Shown: positions 1-8,880, numbered from the stretch's first letter. The stretch: DNA of 64,000 bases from Sphingomonas donggukensis (GCF_023674425.1 NZ_CP098401.1:2587501-2651500), one strand, 5' to 3'. A program made the numbers and translations. The notes: generated by a model not told the origin, from the sequence alone.

Positions 1-150
1 AATCTGACCGGCGATTCGCGCACCGCGCTGGTCTCGTCGCGCGCGGCGATGGCGGGCCTGCCTAAGGGCAGTGCGGACTGGATTCGCGCGCAGGACATCT
101 ACCTCGTCTCGCAGACCGAGATGGAAAAGGACCGGAAGAACCGCCGATGA
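1..150 (+). CDS. C-terminal fragment, possibly M48-family metalloprotease
   Basis: The window opens inside an open frame that ends with TGA at 148-150. About 49 residues remain. They are polar, rich in Ala, Arg and Asp, and end in a basic EKDRKNRR tail. No catalytic motif lies in this fragment. The style of tail and the following DsbA-like gene resemble the end of a periplasmic M48 (BepA-like) metalloprotease, but this is inference. Its stop overlaps the next gene's start (ATGA at 147-150), so the two are probably translationally coupled. Confidence 0.5.
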   Translation, partial: NLTGDSRTALVSSRAAMAGLPKGSADWIRAQDIYLVSQTEMEKDRKNRR

Positions 151-863
151 CGTTGCGCCCGTGGATTCTCGCGCTCCTGCTGCTGGCGGCAGGAGCGATC
201 GGCGGCGCGGTGGTGCTCGCCGGGCAGGCGCTGCGCCCGGCGCCCGCGGCGGGCGACGTCCGCGGCTATCTGATGGCGCATCCCGAAGTGATTCCCGAAG
301 CGATCCAGGTCTTGCAGGAGCGCGAAACCGGCAAGCTGGTCGCGGCCAACCGCGCCGCGGTCACCACGCCCTTCCCCGGTGCGGTAGGGGGCAACCCGGC
401 GGGCGACGTCACCATCGTCACCTATATGGACTATGCCTGCGGCTTCTGCCGCGCGAGCCTGCCCGATTTGGCGAAGCTGGTGGGTGAGGATGCGAAGGTC
501 CGCGTCGTGTACCGCGAACTGCCGATCCTGAGCGCGGAGAGCCGCGACGCCGCCGCCTGGGCGCTCGCCGCCGCCGAGCAGGGCAAGTATATGCCGTTCC
601 ACACCGCGCTCTTCGCCGCCGGGCGTCCCAATGCGGCGAGCATCGCGCAGGCCGCGAATGCGGCAGGCCTCGACCTCGCCCGCGCCCGTACCGCCATCGC
701 GTCGCCCGCGGTCGCGACCGAATTGTCCCGCAACCTCGACATGGCGCGCGCGCTCGGCATGACGGGCACGCCCGCCTGGGTGATCGGCGACCGTATCCTG
801 TCGGGCGCGGTCGGGCACGATGCCCTGCAAAAGGCGGTGGCGGCGGCGCGCGCCGCGCGCTGA
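147..863 (+). CDS. DsbA-family periplasmic thiol-disulfide oxidoreductase
   Basis: A 238-residue protein with an N-terminal hydrophobic segment (about residues 5-29) acting as signal peptide or anchor. A short helical region (about 35-70) resembles the N-terminal domain of Com1/ScsC-like DsbA proteins. The thioredoxin fold follows, with the redox motif C98-G-F-C101 and a cis-proline loop GTPAWVIG near residue 210. It should oxidise or isomerise disulfides in exported proteins. The start overlaps the upstream stop by four bases, which supports this ATG and an operon with the upstream exported-protease candidate. No partner DsbB or DsbD is nearby. The family is clear; the choice between oxidase and isomerase is not. 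Confidence 0.86.
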   Translation: MTLRPWILALLLLAAGAIGGAVVLAGQALRPAPAAGDVRGYLMAHPEVIPEAIQVLQERETGKLVAANRAAVTTPFPGAVGGNPAGDVTIVTYMDYACGFCRASLPDLAKLVGEDAKVRVVYRELPILSAESRDAAAWALAAAEQGKYMPFHTALFAAGRPNAASIAQAANAAGLDLARARTAIASPAVATELSRNLDMARALGMTGTPAWVIGDRILSGAVGHDALQKAVAAARAAR

Positions 864-929
864 CCTCGGCTCCCGACCTTGTGAGCGGCGGTCACGCACC
901 CTAGCTTGCGGCGGCACAAGGGGGCCGCC

Positions 930-1868
930 ATGTCCGATACCATCCTCGCCGTTCGCGGCGTGTCCAAGACCTACGGCTCCGGCCAGCGCGCGCTCGACGC
1001 GGTCGATCTCGACATCCGCCGCGGAGAGATCTTCGCGCTGCTCGGTCCCAATGGGGCGGGCAAGACCACGCTGATCTCGGTCGTGTGCGGCATCGTCACG
1101 CCGTCGTCGGGCACGATCACCGTCGGCGGACACGATGCGATCGCCGACTACAAGCCGGCCCGCGCGATGATCGGGCTGGTGCCGCAGGAACTGTCGGTCG
1201 ACATGTTCGAAACGGTGATGGCGACGGTGCGCTTCTCGCGCCGGCTGTTCGGGCGGTCGGGACACGACGCATACCTCGAGCAGCTGCTGAAAGACCTGTC
1301 GCTGTGGGACAAGCGCGACGCGAAGATCATGGAATTGTCGGGCGGCATGAAGCGCCGCGTGCTGATCGCGAAGGCGCTGAGCCACGAGCCCGACCTGCTG
1401 TTCCTCGACGAGCCGACCGCGGGGGTCGATGTGTCGCTGCGCCGCGACATGTGGAAGCTGATCGGGTCGCTGCGCGAACGCGGCGTGACGATCATCCTGA
1501 CCACGCACTATATCGAGGAGGCCGAGGAAATGGCCGACCGCGTCGGCGTCATCAACGGCGGCAAGCTGCTGCTGGTCGAGGAGAAGACCGCGCTGATGAA
1601 GAAGCTCGGCAAGCGCGAGATGGATATCGCGCTGACCGACCCGATGGACGCTGTGCCCGCCGAGCTTGTCGAATGGCACCTGACGCTGGAGAACGACGGC
1701 CACACGCTGCGCTACGTATTCGACGCGCAGGCCGAACGCACCGGCATCCCCTCGCTCCTGCGCAAGCTCGCCGAACTCGGGATCGGCTTCAAGGATCTGG
1801 AGACGTCGAAGTCGAGCCTCGAGGACATCTTCGTCGACCTGGTGAAGACGAAAGGAGTGGCCGCGTGA
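930..1868 (+). CDS. ABC transporter ATP-binding protein (YadG/NatA type)
   Basis: A 312-residue ATPase subunit. It has Walker A GPNGAGKT at residues 39-46, a Q-loop (PQE near 89), the signature LSGGMKRR near 140, Walker [13 protein letters not shown] near 158-169 and the switch His in TTHYIEEAE. The tail beyond about residue 230 is the usual C-terminal extension of ABC-2 type exporters. The ATG at 930 is preceded by a purine-rich AAGGGGG at 918-924; an in-frame codon at 906 lacks a comparable site. The permease starts at 1978, separated by a palindromic repeat, and the pair resembles E. coli YadG/YadH. The substrate is unknown. Confidence 0.92.
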   Translation: MSDTILAVRGVSKTYGSGQRALDAVDLDIRRGEIFALLGPNGAGKTTLISVVCGIVTPSSGTITVGGHDAIADYKPARAMIGLVPQELSVDMFETVMATVRFSRRLFGRSGHDAYLEQLLKDLSLWDKRDAKIMELSGGMKRRVLIAKALSHEPDLLFLDEPTAGVDVSLRRDMWKLIGSLRERGVTIILTTHYIEEAEEMADRVGVINGGKLLLVEEKTALMKKLGKREMDIALTDPMDAVPAELVEWHLTLENDGHTLRYVFDAQAERTGIPSLLRKLAELGIGFKDLETSKSSLEDIFVDLVKTKGVAA

Positions 1869-1889
1869 GCGGGCCTGCTGCACGCAATT

Positions 1890-1966
1890 CCGTTCGTTTC
1901 GAGCGAAGTCGAGATACCGTCGCGGGCGGCGCGCAAGCGTTTCTCGACTACGCTCGAAACAAACGG
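1890..1966. repeat. Palindromic repeat family A, copy 1 (77 bp)
   Basis: Two near-identical inverted arms of 28 bp, at 1890-1917 and 1939-1966, flank a 21-bp centre. The core is CGAGCGAAGTCGAGA. Other copies lie at 27768-27838, 29417-29487 and 43448-43524. This copy separates the ABC ATPase from its permease, and its right arm touches the permease Shine-Dalgarno sequence (GGGGAAAG). Transcribed, it would form a long hairpin just upstream of that site. Confidence 0.9.
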
Positions 1967-1977
1967 GGAAAGTGACC

Positions 1978-2739
1978 ATGAACACCCACGGCGTCTGGGC
2001 GATCTATCGCTTCGAAATGGCGCGCGCGCTGCGCACCCTGTGGCAGAGCCTGGTGACGCCGGTCATCACCACCAGCCTGTATTTCATCGTGTTCGGCGGC
2101 GCGATCGGCAGCCGGATGCAGTCGGTCGATGGCGTCGGCTACGGCAGCTTCATCGTGCCGGGGCTCATCATGCTCGCGCTGCTGACGAACAGTATCGGCA
2201 ACGCCTCGATCGGCATCTACTTCCCGAAGTTCACCGGCACGATCTACGAACTGCTGTCGGCCCCCGTCTCGCCATTCGAAATGGTGATCGGCTATGTCGG
2301 CGCCGCCGCGACCAAGTCGGTGGTGCTGGGGCTCATTATCCTCGGCACCTCGGCGTTCTTCGTCGATCTGCGCATCGAACACCCGCTTGCGATGGTCGCG
2401 TTCCTGATCCTGACGTCGGTCGCGTTCAGCCTGTTCGGCTTCATCATCGGGGTGTGGGCGAAGGGGTTCGAACAGCTGAACTTCGTGCCGGCGCTGCTGA
2501 TTACCCCGCTGACCTTCCTCGGCGGTGCATTCTACTCGATCTCCATGCTGCCCGAACCGTGGCGCACGGTCAGCCTGTTCAACCCGGTCGTGTACCTCGT
2601 CAGCGGTTTCCGCTGGAGTTTCTTCGGCCAGGGGGACGTCAGCATCGCGTGGAGCCTGGGCTTCACCGCGGGGTTCATGGGCCTGTGTTTGGGAGTGATC
2701 GCGTGGATCTTCAAAAGCGGGTGGCGGCTCAAAAACTAG
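1978..2739 (+). CDS. ABC-2 type transporter permease
   Basis: A 253-residue membrane protein with about six hydrophobic segments (roughly 20-45, 60-80, 105-130, 135-165, 170-195 and 220-245), typical of ABC-2 permeases such as YadH. The motif region [16 protein letters not shown] near 180-196 is characteristic of this family. The ATG at 1978 has GGGGAAAG six bases upstream; a GTG two codons earlier lies inside that site. It pairs with the ATPase at 930-1868 to form a probable exporter. The repeat between them may reduce or modulate permease translation, which is inference. Confidence 0.91.
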   Translation: MNTHGVWAIYRFEMARALRTLWQSLVTPVITTSLYFIVFGGAIGSRMQSVDGVGYGSFIVPGLIMLALLTNSIGNASIGIYFPKFTGTIYELLSAPVSPFEMVIGYVGAAATKSVVLGLIILGTSAFFVDLRIEHPLAMVAFLILTSVAFSLFGFIIGVWAKGFEQLNFVPALLITPLTFLGGAFYSISMLPEPWRTVSLFNPVVYLVSGFRWSFFGQGDVSIAWSLGFTAGFMGLCLGVIAWIFKSGWRLKN

Positions 2740-2742
2740 TTT

Positions 2743-2767
2743 GATCCTCCCCTCGCAGGGGAGGATC
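2743..2767. terminator. Perfect 11-bp-stem hairpin after the ABC permease
   Basis: An inverted repeat with an 11-bp stem (GATCCTCCCCT and its complement) and a CGC loop starts three bases after the permease stop. It lacks a clear U-tract, so it is either a weak terminator or one of the short palindromes common in these genomes. The rest of 2768-2924 holds no gene that I can see. Confidence 0.6.
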
Positions 2768-2924
2768 AGCACGCTGTCCTACACGGCTAGGATTTGCCAC
2801 AACCTCGACGATGACCGACCCGGCGCCTGCGACGATGCTCTCCAGCACCGTTGCCGGAGCGCACCGAAGTTTCCGACATCACGCCGTTTCGCGGAACTTT
2901 CGACGCCGCGCCGAACGCCGCGAC

Positions 2925-3896
2925 TCACCCCAGCCGGTGCTCGCCCTTCACCCAGCGCACCGTGCCCGACGATGCGCGCATCACCACGCTCTCGGTGGTC
3001 ATCTTGCCAGCCTTGCGCTTCACACCGGCCAGAAGCGATCCGTCGGTGACGCCGGTCGCAGCGAAGATGCAGTCGCCCTTGGCGAGATCGGTCAGGTCGT
3101 AGATCCGGTCGAGGTCGGTGACCCCCCATTTCGCCGCGCGCCCACGCTCGGCGTCGTTGCGGAACAGCAGCCGGCCCTTGAACTGCCCGCCGATGCACCT
3201 GAGCGCCGCGCAGGCCAGCACGCCCTCCGGCGCGCCGCCCGACCCCATGTACACGTCAACGGTCGTGTCGGGATCGGTCGTCGCGATGACGCCCGCAACG
3301 TCGCCGTCGCCGATCAGCATCACTCCGCACCCGATCGCGCGCAGCTCGGCGACCAGCGCCTCGTGGCGCGGGCGGTCGAGGACACAGGCGATGATCTCGT
3401 GCGGTTCGACGCCCTTGGCGGCGGCGATGGCGTGGATGTTCTCGGTCGGCGACTTCGCCAGGTCGATGACGCCGTCGGGATAGCCGGGGCCGACCGCCAG
3501 CTTTTCCATGTACACGTCGGGCGCGTTCAGCAGTTCGCCTTCCTCGGCGATCGCCAGCACGGCGAGCGCGTTCGGTCCGGCCTTGGCGGTGATCGTCGTG
3601 CCCTCCAGCGGGTCGAGCGCGATGTCGATCTTCGGACCCGAGCCGATCGCGGAGCCGACCTTTTCGCCGATGAACAGCATCGGCGCTTCGTCGCGCTCGC
3701 CCTCGCCGATCACCACGGTGCCGTCCATCGCCAGCTCGTTCAGCGCCGCGCGCATCGCCTCGACCGCAGCGGCGTCGGCGGCTTTCTCGTCGCCGCGCCC
3801 GACCAGCTTGGCCGCGGCGATCGCGGCGGCTTCGGTCACGCGCACCATCTCGAGCACGAGGACGCGGTCCAGGACCTTGCTGGCGGTGTCGGTCAT
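2925..3896 (-). CDS. glpX: Fructose-1,6-bisphosphatase, class II (GlpX)
   Basis: A 323-residue protein matching class II FBPase, which hydrolyses fructose-1,6-bisphosphate to fructose-6-phosphate in gluconeogenesis. Visible family motifs are GEGERDEAPMLFIGEKVG (about 64-81), holding metal-binding acidic residues, and ALDPLEGTT (about 91-99). YMGSGGAPEG near 217 and a C-terminal EHRLG complete the family pattern. Length matches the family (about 320). It is transcribed alone, leftward. The 110 bases upstream separate it from a divergent small gene. Confidence 0.95.
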   Translation of the reverse strand: MTDTASKVLDRVLVLEMVRVTEAAAIAAAKLVGRGDEKAADAAAVEAMRAALNELAMDGTVVIGEGERDEAPMLFIGEKVGSAIGSGPKIDIALDPLEGTTITAKAGPNALAVLAIAEEGELLNAPDVYMEKLAVGPGYPDGVIDLAKSPTENIHAIAAAKGVEPHEIIACVLDRPRHEALVAELRAIGCGVMLIGDGDVAGVIATTDPDTTVDVYMGSGGAPEGVLACAALRCIGGQFKGRLLFRNDAERGRAAKWGVTDLDRIYDLTDLAKGDCIFAATGVTDGSLLAGVKRKAGKMTTESVVMRASSGTVRWVKGEHRLG

Positions 3897-4006
3897 CCGG
3901 AATCCCCTAAGTCTGTTTTGCCGGGGCGATAGGGGGGTGGCCGCGCCTTGTCGAGGGTCGCGGGGCGGGGCTTGCGCCCGCGCCGCGGCGGGATCATGCT
4001 GCGGCC

Positions 4007-4336
4007 ATGCTCGCGCTGATGCTGATGCTCGCCGCCCCGCAGGATGCCGTCGCCACCGCGCGCGCCCTGACCCGCGCCGAGGTGCCGTGCCGCTCCAGTC
4101 CCGACAGCGCCGACATCACCGTGTGCGGCCGGCGGCAGGCAGACCGGCGCTACCGCATCAGCTTCGTCCTGCCCGCCGAGCGCGATTCGGTGCCGCTGGA
4201 ACGCGACCGGCTGCTCGATCAGCACCCGCCCGCATGCGGCATGGCGGCGTTCCTCGCCAATTGCGGGTTCGTCGGGGTGACGATGACCAGCGGCGCGGGC
4301 GGCACGCAGGTGAAGACGCGCAAGCTGGCGCCGTGA
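4007..4336 (+). CDS. Small secreted cysteine-containing protein, first of a tandem set
   Basis: A 109-residue protein of unknown function. A short hydrophobic start (MLALMLMLAA) looks like a minimal signal peptide. Then come PC at about 29-30 and the motif SADITVCGRR at about 36-45, followed by a charged middle and two more cysteines. The motif D-I-x-V-C is repeated in the next gene (GEIVVCAPE), with a similar PC upstream, which suggests that the two are diverged paralogues. The downstream gene starts inside this stop codon, so the two are probably co-translated. Confidence 0.65.
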   Translation: MLALMLMLAAPQDAVATARALTRAEVPCRSSPDSADITVCGRRQADRRYRISFVLPAERDSVPLERDRLLDQHPPACGMAAFLANCGFVGVTMTSGAGGTQVKTRKLAP

Positions 4337-4689
4337 TCGCGTTGGCACTCGCGCTGCTCCAGGCCGCCGCCGCAGGGCCCGCGCCGCAGCGATGGTCGGT
4401 GCTCGCCGGCCCCTGTCCCGTCGGTCGCGACGGCGAGATAGTGGTCTGCGCGCCCGAGATGCTCCAGCGCCTGCCGCTGCCGGAAGAGCGCGAACCGCCC
4501 GCCCGTCCGCGCCAGCCGGCAGGCGATCCGCGCGCCGCGCTGGACAACGCCGCACCCCCATGTCCGCCGCGCGGCTGCATGAGCGGCGGCATCAATCTGC
4601 TCGCGATCGGCAAGACGCTGGTCGACGAGATCGGCTACGCGGCGAAACGCAAGCATCCCGGCAAGCGCGAACCGATTGTCCTCGACTGA
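4333..4689 (+). CDS. Small secreted cysteine-containing protein, second of a tandem set
   Basis: A 118-residue protein starting with GTG at 4333, which overlaps the preceding stop (GTGA). The first 13 residues are hydrophobic (IALALALLQAAAAG), fitting a signal peptide. The segment GPCPVGRDGEIVVCAPE echoes the first tandem protein. It continues into a Pro/Arg-rich linker, a CPPRGCMSGG segment and a basic C-terminus. The open frame extends far upstream, but that part has no initiation context and is antisense to glpX. Function unknown; probably periplasmic or cell-envelope. Confidence 0.6.
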   Translation: MIALALALLQAAAAGPAPQRWSVLAGPCPVGRDGEIVVCAPEMLQRLPLPEEREPPARPRQPAGDPRAALDNAAPPCPPRGCMSGGINLLAIGKTLVDEIGYAAKRKHPGKREPIVLD

Positions 4690-4757
4690 CGGCGGCGCGT
4701 GCAACTCGTGCGGGCGGAGCACGTTAAGGCGCTGGGGAAACAGGCGAGGATCATACG

Positions 4758-5030
4758 ATGCCGTCGATGATGATGCTTCTGCAACTTGTCGCGCTGCCAC
4801 TCGCCACCACGATCCCTGCGCCGGTGGTGCGTACGGCGTCGGTCTGCACCGGCGAGGCGTGTCGCCCGCTTGCACAGGATCGCTACCGTTTCCGAGCCGT
4901 CGATCCGGCGGAGCAGGCGACCGATGCGAAGTCGGCGGCACTCACGCAGCGCTGGCGCGAATGCGGGGTGATGGGTGCGCCCGTGTGTCCGCGCAAGGGC
5001 CGCAAGATCTGGTCAATGGAGTTGCCCTGA
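4758..5030 (+). CDS. Small secreted protein, third of a tandem set
   Basis: A 90-residue protein with an N-terminal hydrophobic stretch (about 4-22) ending near a plausible cleavage site, and four cysteines: C30, C35, C69 and C77. A GAGG sequence lies about nine bases before the ATG. No recognised domain. It follows two other small secreted proteins in the same direction and converges on hom. The cysteine spacing differs from the first two, so shared origin is uncertain. Confidence 0.58.
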   Translation: MPSMMMLLQLVALPLATTIPAPVVRTASVCTGEACRPLAQDRYRFRAVDPAEQATDAKSAALTQRWRECGVMGAPVCPRKGRKIWSMELP

Positions 5031-5037
5031 CACACGC

Positions 5038-6327
5038 TCAGGCGAGGATGTGCATCCACATCGGCTCGCCGGCCAGACTTTGCGATCCGCGAAGCTTTTC
5101 GAGCGCGGCGGCGACGCAGCGTTCGGGGCCCTCATGGGTGACGATTGCGACCAAGACATGGCCGTCGGGGCTGGCGCCGCGCTGGATCAGGCTTTCGATC
5201 GACACACCGGCATCGCGCATCGCCGCGGCGATCTCGGCCAGCACGCCGACCTTGTCGACCACGGCGAAGCGCAGGTAGGCGCGGCTGCGGCGATCGCCGG
5301 CATCGGCGGTGGCGGGCCTGGTCAGGGCGGCGGCGGGCATCGCATAGGGGGCGCCATATTCGCCGCGGGCGATGTCGATCAGGTCGGCGACGACTGCGCT
5401 GGCGGTTGGTCCGTCGCCCGCCCCGCGCCCCTGGAAGAAGAGCCGCCCGACGAAATTGCCATCGGCGACGACCGCGTTGAGCGACCCCGTCGTGTGCGCC
5501 AGCGGGTGGTCGATCGGCACCAGATGCGGGTGAACGCGCTGGAACAGCCCGCTCGCCCCCGCCTCCGCGACGCCCACCAGCCGCACGCGGTACCCCAGCG
5601 CCGCCGCCTCGGCGATGTCGGCGCCCAGCACGTGGCGGATGCCGGTGATCGCGACGTCGCCGAACGCCGGCTGCGTACCGAAGGCCAGGCTCGCCAGGAT
5701 CGACAATTTGTGCGCGGCGTCGATGCCGTCGATGTCGAAACTGGGGTCTGCCTCGGCAAAGCCCAGCGCCTGCGCCTCGGCCAGCACCTCGGCGAAGTCG
5801 CGGTTCTCGGCCTCCATCTTCGACAGGGTGAAATTGCATGTGCCGTTCAGGATGCCGTACACCCGGTCGATGGCGTTGGCCGCCGCGCCCTCGCGCAGGC
5901 CCTTCACCACCGGCACGCCGCCCGCGACCGCAGCCTCGAACTTCAGTGCCACGCCCGACGCCTCGGCGGCCTGCGCCAGCTCCAGCCCGTGGTGCGCCAG
6001 CATCGCCTTGTTGGCGGTCACGAATGCCTTGCCCGCGGACAGCGTCGCACGGGCGAGGGTGAGGGCGGGGCCGTCCGATCCGCCGATCAGCTCGACCACC
6101 ACGTCGGCGCGGGGGTGATGGGCGAGCGCGCTGGTATCGTCGGTCCAGTCGAACCGCGACAGGTCGATGCCGCGGTCCTTGGTGCGATCGCGCGCCGACA
6201 CCGCGACGATCTCGATCGCGCGACCGGCGCGGCGTTCGATCAGGTCGCGGTTGGTGTCGAGCAGCCGGACGACCCCGCCGCCAACGGTGCCGAGCCCGGC
6301 AAGCGCAATTCGTAACGGCTCGACCAT
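5038..6327 (-). CDS. hom: Homoserine dehydrogenase
   Basis: A 429-residue enzyme reducing aspartate-semialdehyde to homoserine for threonine and methionine synthesis. The N-terminal Rossmann motif GLGTVGGGVV (about 10-19), TANKAMLA near 104-111, the catalytic-domain motif GILNGTCNF near 170 and PSFDIDG near 199 are all present. A C-terminal ACT domain (about 350-429) suggests threonine feedback. The ATG at 6327 follows a strong GGAGGT three bases upstream, so I prefer it to an in-frame start 12 codons earlier. Aspartate kinase (48188-49465) is not adjacent. It seems to be a single-gene unit. Confidence 0.95.
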   Translation of the reverse strand: MVEPLRIALAGLGTVGGGVVRLLDTNRDLIERRAGRAIEIVAVSARDRTKDRGIDLSRFDWTDDTSALAHHPRADVVVELIGGSDGPALTLARATLSAGKAFVTANKAMLAHHGLELAQAAEASGVALKFEAAVAGGVPVVKGLREGAAANAIDRVYGILNGTCNFTLSKMEAENRDFAEVLAEAQALGFAEADPSFDIDGIDAAHKLSILASLAFGTQPAFGDVAITGIRHVLGADIAEAAALGYRVRLVGVAEAGASGLFQRVHPHLVPIDHPLAHTTGSLNAVVADGNFVGRLFFQGRGAGDGPTASAVVADLIDIARGEYGAPYAMPAAALTRPATADAGDRRSRAYLRFAVVDKVGVLAEIAAAMRDAGVSIESLIQRGASPDGHVLVAIVTHEGPERCVAAALEKLRGSQSLAGEPMWMHILA

Positions 6328-6336
6328 GTTACCTCC

Positions 6337-6420
6337 GTCACCCGGCCTTGTGCCGGGGTCCACCCATCGACGGGCGTTGCGCTAGCGGAGGAGTGGACCC
6401 CGGCACAAGGCCGGGGCGAC
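6337..6420. repeat. Imperfect 84-bp palindromic repeat
   Basis: Inverted arms at 6337-6363 and 6393-6420 share GGCCTTGTGCCGGGGTCCAC and its complement, and each arm can fold on its own (CCGGC..GCCGG). It fills the gap between the hom start and the end of the oxygenase gene, both leftward. Related GCCGGGG palindromes occur at about 38156-38265. Confidence 0.82.
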
Positions 6421-6429
6421 GAAGGATTT

Positions 6430-7383
6430 CTACTTCTTGATGAGCCCGATCTCGACCAGCCGCTCGTGCAGGTAATCGTGGCTGCTGATCGGCGTTTCGT
6501 AGCGGTTGGGATTGTCCGCGGTGATCGTGCCGGGCAGCGTCGCGATCATGAAATCGGGCGCGGGGTGAAGGAAATAGGGCATCGAATAGCGCGAGAAACC
6601 ACGTCGCTCGGGCGCCGGGTTGACGACGCGGTGGGTGGTGGAGGGCAGGACGTGGTTGGTCAGCCGCTGCAGCATGTCGCCGACATTGACGACCATCGCG
6701 CCCGCGGGCGGCTTCACCGGCAGCCAGCTGCCATTCTTCTCGAGCAGTTCGAGGCCCGCTTCCTCGGCCCCGAGCAGCAGGGTGATCAGGTTGATGTCCT
6801 CATGCGCGCCGGCGCGCACTTCGGGGGCATCGGCGGGGACCGGCGGATAATGGAGCAGGCGCAGCACCGAATTGCCGTCGTCCACAGCATGTTCGAACCA
6901 GTTCGGCTCGAGCCCTAGATGCACCGCGATCGCCGACAGCAGGCGCAGACCTGCGTCGTCCAGCGCCTTGAACAGCGCCAGGAACGTCTCCTTGAATCCC
7001 TCGGGCTGATCGGGCCAGACGTTGGGGGCCATCTCCTTCTCGAACCGGTGGCCGCGCGCCAGTTCGCGCCCCACGTGCCAGAATTCCTTCAGGTCGACGT
7101 GCGTCGCACCCTTGGCGATCTCGGTCTTGAACGGCGTATAGCCGCGCGCCCCGCCGCCGCCGGCCTGGAAATAGGCGCGCTTCTGATCCTCGGGCAGGCC
7201 GAAGAACGCCTTGGTCATCGCCCACGCGCGCTCGACGATGGCGTCGGGCACGCCGTGGTTCGACACCATCGCAAAGCCGAACCGCTCGAACGACGTGCCG
7301 AGCGCCTTGGCAAAGCCGGCGGGGTCGGTCCCTTGCGTGCCCATGTCGAGCAGCGGAACCTGGGCCTGGGGAGTGTCGAGCAT
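6430..7383 (-). CDS. 2-oxoglutarate/Fe(II) oxygenase, isopenicillin N synthase-like
   Basis: About 317 residues. The N-terminal DIOX_N region (PLLDMGTQGTDPAGFAKAL, then FGFAMVSNHGVP) and the C-terminal double-stranded beta-helix core match this family. The iron ligands appear as H-x-D in AHEDINLITLL with a distal His in TTHRVVNP, followed by the 2OG-binding R-x-S motif in RRGFSRYSMPYF. The ATG at 7383 has AGGA nine bases upstream; an ATG 12 codons earlier (7419) is possible but poorly spaced. The substrate is unknown. Such enzymes in Proteobacteria oxidise small molecules and are often annotated only by family. Confidence 0.88.
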   Translation of the reverse strand: MLDTPQAQVPLLDMGTQGTDPAGFAKALGTSFERFGFAMVSNHGVPDAIVERAWAMTKAFFGLPEDQKRAYFQAGGGGARGYTPFKTEIAKGATHVDLKEFWHVGRELARGHRFEKEMAPNVWPDQPEGFKETFLALFKALDDAGLRLLSAIAVHLGLEPNWFEHAVDDGNSVLRLLHYPPVPADAPEVRAGAHEDINLITLLLGAEEAGLELLEKNGSWLPVKPPAGAMVVNVGDMLQRLTNHVLPSTTHRVVNPAPERRGFSRYSMPYFLHPAPDFMIATLPGTITADNPNRYETPISSHDYLHERLVEIGLIKK

Positions 7384-7507
7384 GGTCGCGAGTCCTGGAG
7401 AAAGCGTCGAAACCCCCATGATAGGCGCATCGAGCCCTTGCGCCTAGGGGCGGGCCGACTGGCCCGCGATTTATGAGCTGCTAGGCCCGGAAGGCATGGC
7501 GCGCGCG

Positions 7508-8806
7508 TCAGAAGGGGAAGACTATCCGGATCGCCGCGACCGCGACTGCGAAGGTAATCAGGTTGAGCGGCAGGCCGACGCGCACGAAGTCCATGTAGCG
7601 ATAGCCGGCCATCTGATAGACGATAACGTTCGTCTGGTAGCCGAAAGGCGTGGCGAAGGCGGCGCTGCCGGCCATCATCACGGCGACCAGGAACGGGCGG
7701 GCGCTGACACCCAGGCTCTCGGCCAGCGCAACGGCGATCGGCGTCATCAGGACCGCAACCGTGGCGTTCGACAGCAGCTCGGTCAGCACCATCGTCACCA
7801 GATACAGCACGATCAGCGCGGCGAGCGGGCCGACGCCGTTCAGCGATCCGATCAGCGCCTCGGTTGCCATGCCGGCCAGCTTGCTTTCCTCCATCGCGAT
7901 CCCGATCACGACCATCCCAGCGATCAGGATCAGGATCTGCGGGCGCAAACCGCCGTAAGCCTCGTCCGGGGTGATGACGCGCAGCAGGATCAGCAGCACC
8001 GCCCCGGCAAATGCCGTCGCGGCGATCGGCGCGACGTTCAGCGCCGCCGCGGCGATCGCACCGACGAAGACCGCCGCGGCGATGGCTGCGTGGCGGGGGT
8101 TGAACGCGCGCTGCTCGGCGAAGAGCTCGGCGTCGCCCACCTGCGCGCTGTCGACCTGGATGTCGCCGCCGCGCGGCGCGTCGGGCTCGGCCAGGCTTTG
8201 CTTCATCAGCTTGCCGCTGAACAGGAAGAGGTAGAGCCCGCCGACCAGCGCCATCGGCAGCCCGACCGGCGTGATCTCGAAGATGCCGAAGCGCGGCTGG
8301 CCGGCGATCCGGGCCATGTCGTCGACGAGCAGGTTGGTCGACGTGCCGATCAGCGTGCAGCAGCCGGTCAGCACGGTGATATAGGACAGCGGCATCAGAT
8401 ACCGCTTGGGCGGCAGCCGGAGCGCGGTCGCGACGTCGCGCACCACCGGCGCGCCGAGCACGACGATCGGCGTGCTGTTCAGGAAGCAGGACAGGCACCC
8501 GATCGCGCCGAGCATCAGCCAGAGCCCGGCAGCACCCAGCCGCCTGCACATCGCGACCGCCCCGGTGATCGCGCGGTCGAGCAATCCCGACAGTTCGAGC
8601 GCGTAGGCGATGACGAACAGCGAGGCGAGGGCGATGATCGCGGGGCTGGCGAAGGCGCCCTGCACCTCGACCGGCCGGACGACGCCGGTGACCAGCAGCA
8701 CCGCCGCACCGGACAGCGCCACCACATCCGAACGCACCCGGTCCCAGATCAGCGCCGCTACGACCGCGATCAGCACTGCCAGCGTCAGAATCTGGTCCGC
8801 GGTCAC
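7508..8806 (-). CDS. SLC13-family anion/sodium symporter permease
   Basis: About 432 residues and mostly hydrophobic, with 11-12 likely membrane segments. The loop motifs SCFLNSTPIV and TLIGTSTNL are the hairpin signatures of SLC13/CitMHS carriers, which take up sulfate, dicarboxylates or citrate. The frame opens further upstream, but the first good residues are VTADQILTLAV, so GTG at 8806 is the best start; its Shine-Dalgarno site is weak. Many bacterial relatives carry two central RCK_C domains and are about 590 residues. Here a short hydrophilic stretch replaces them. Substrate unknown. Confidence 0.85.
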   Translation of the reverse strand: MTADQILTLAVLIAVVAALIWDRVRSDVVALSGAAVLLVTGVVRPVEVQGAFASPAIIALASLFVIAYALELSGLLDRAITGAVAMCRRLGAAGLWLMLGAIGCLSCFLNSTPIVVLGAPVVRDVATALRLPPKRYLMPLSYITVLTGCCTLIGTSTNLLVDDMARIAGQPRFGIFEITPVGLPMALVGGLYLFLFSGKLMKQSLAEPDAPRGGDIQVDSAQVGDAELFAEQRAFNPRHAAIAAAVFVGAIAAAALNVAPIAATAFAGAVLLILLRVITPDEAYGGLRPQILILIAGMVVIGIAMEESKLAGMATEALIGSLNGVGPLAALIVLYLVTMVLTELLSNATVAVLMTPIAVALAESLGVSARPFLVAVMMAGSAAFATPFGYQTNVIVYQMAGYRYMDFVRVGLPLNLITFAVAVAAIRIVFPF

Positions 8807-8880
8807 CCGTGACGCCCGGTGCGGAGGGGCAGGAGCATTGTCATGGTGAACCTCTTGCCGGACCTTGCTATGCGGTGTCC

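Noticed and set aside
99..1985. Long minus-strand open frame of over 600 codons opposite the DsbA-like and ABC ATPase genes
   Set aside because: It is a GC-rich shadow: Arg/Gln/His-rich with no motifs, while the plus strand carries clear catalytic motifs. The same applies to frames opposite the SLC13 gene (7496-8812), ligD (20116-21993), glmM (36179-37726) and the DUF4261 gene (58118-60580).
2743..2767. Strong intrinsic terminator
   Set aside because: The stem is perfect, but there is no run of T on either side, so I call it only a possible terminator.
2773..2785. GCTGTCCTACACG string shared with 38276-38288
   Set aside because: Thirteen identical bases are suggestive, but too short, with no clear ends, to call an element from this window alone.
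3508..4332. Upstream extension of the second small secreted protein
   Set aside because: The frame is open but antisense to glpX, and the signal peptide begins only at GTG 4333.
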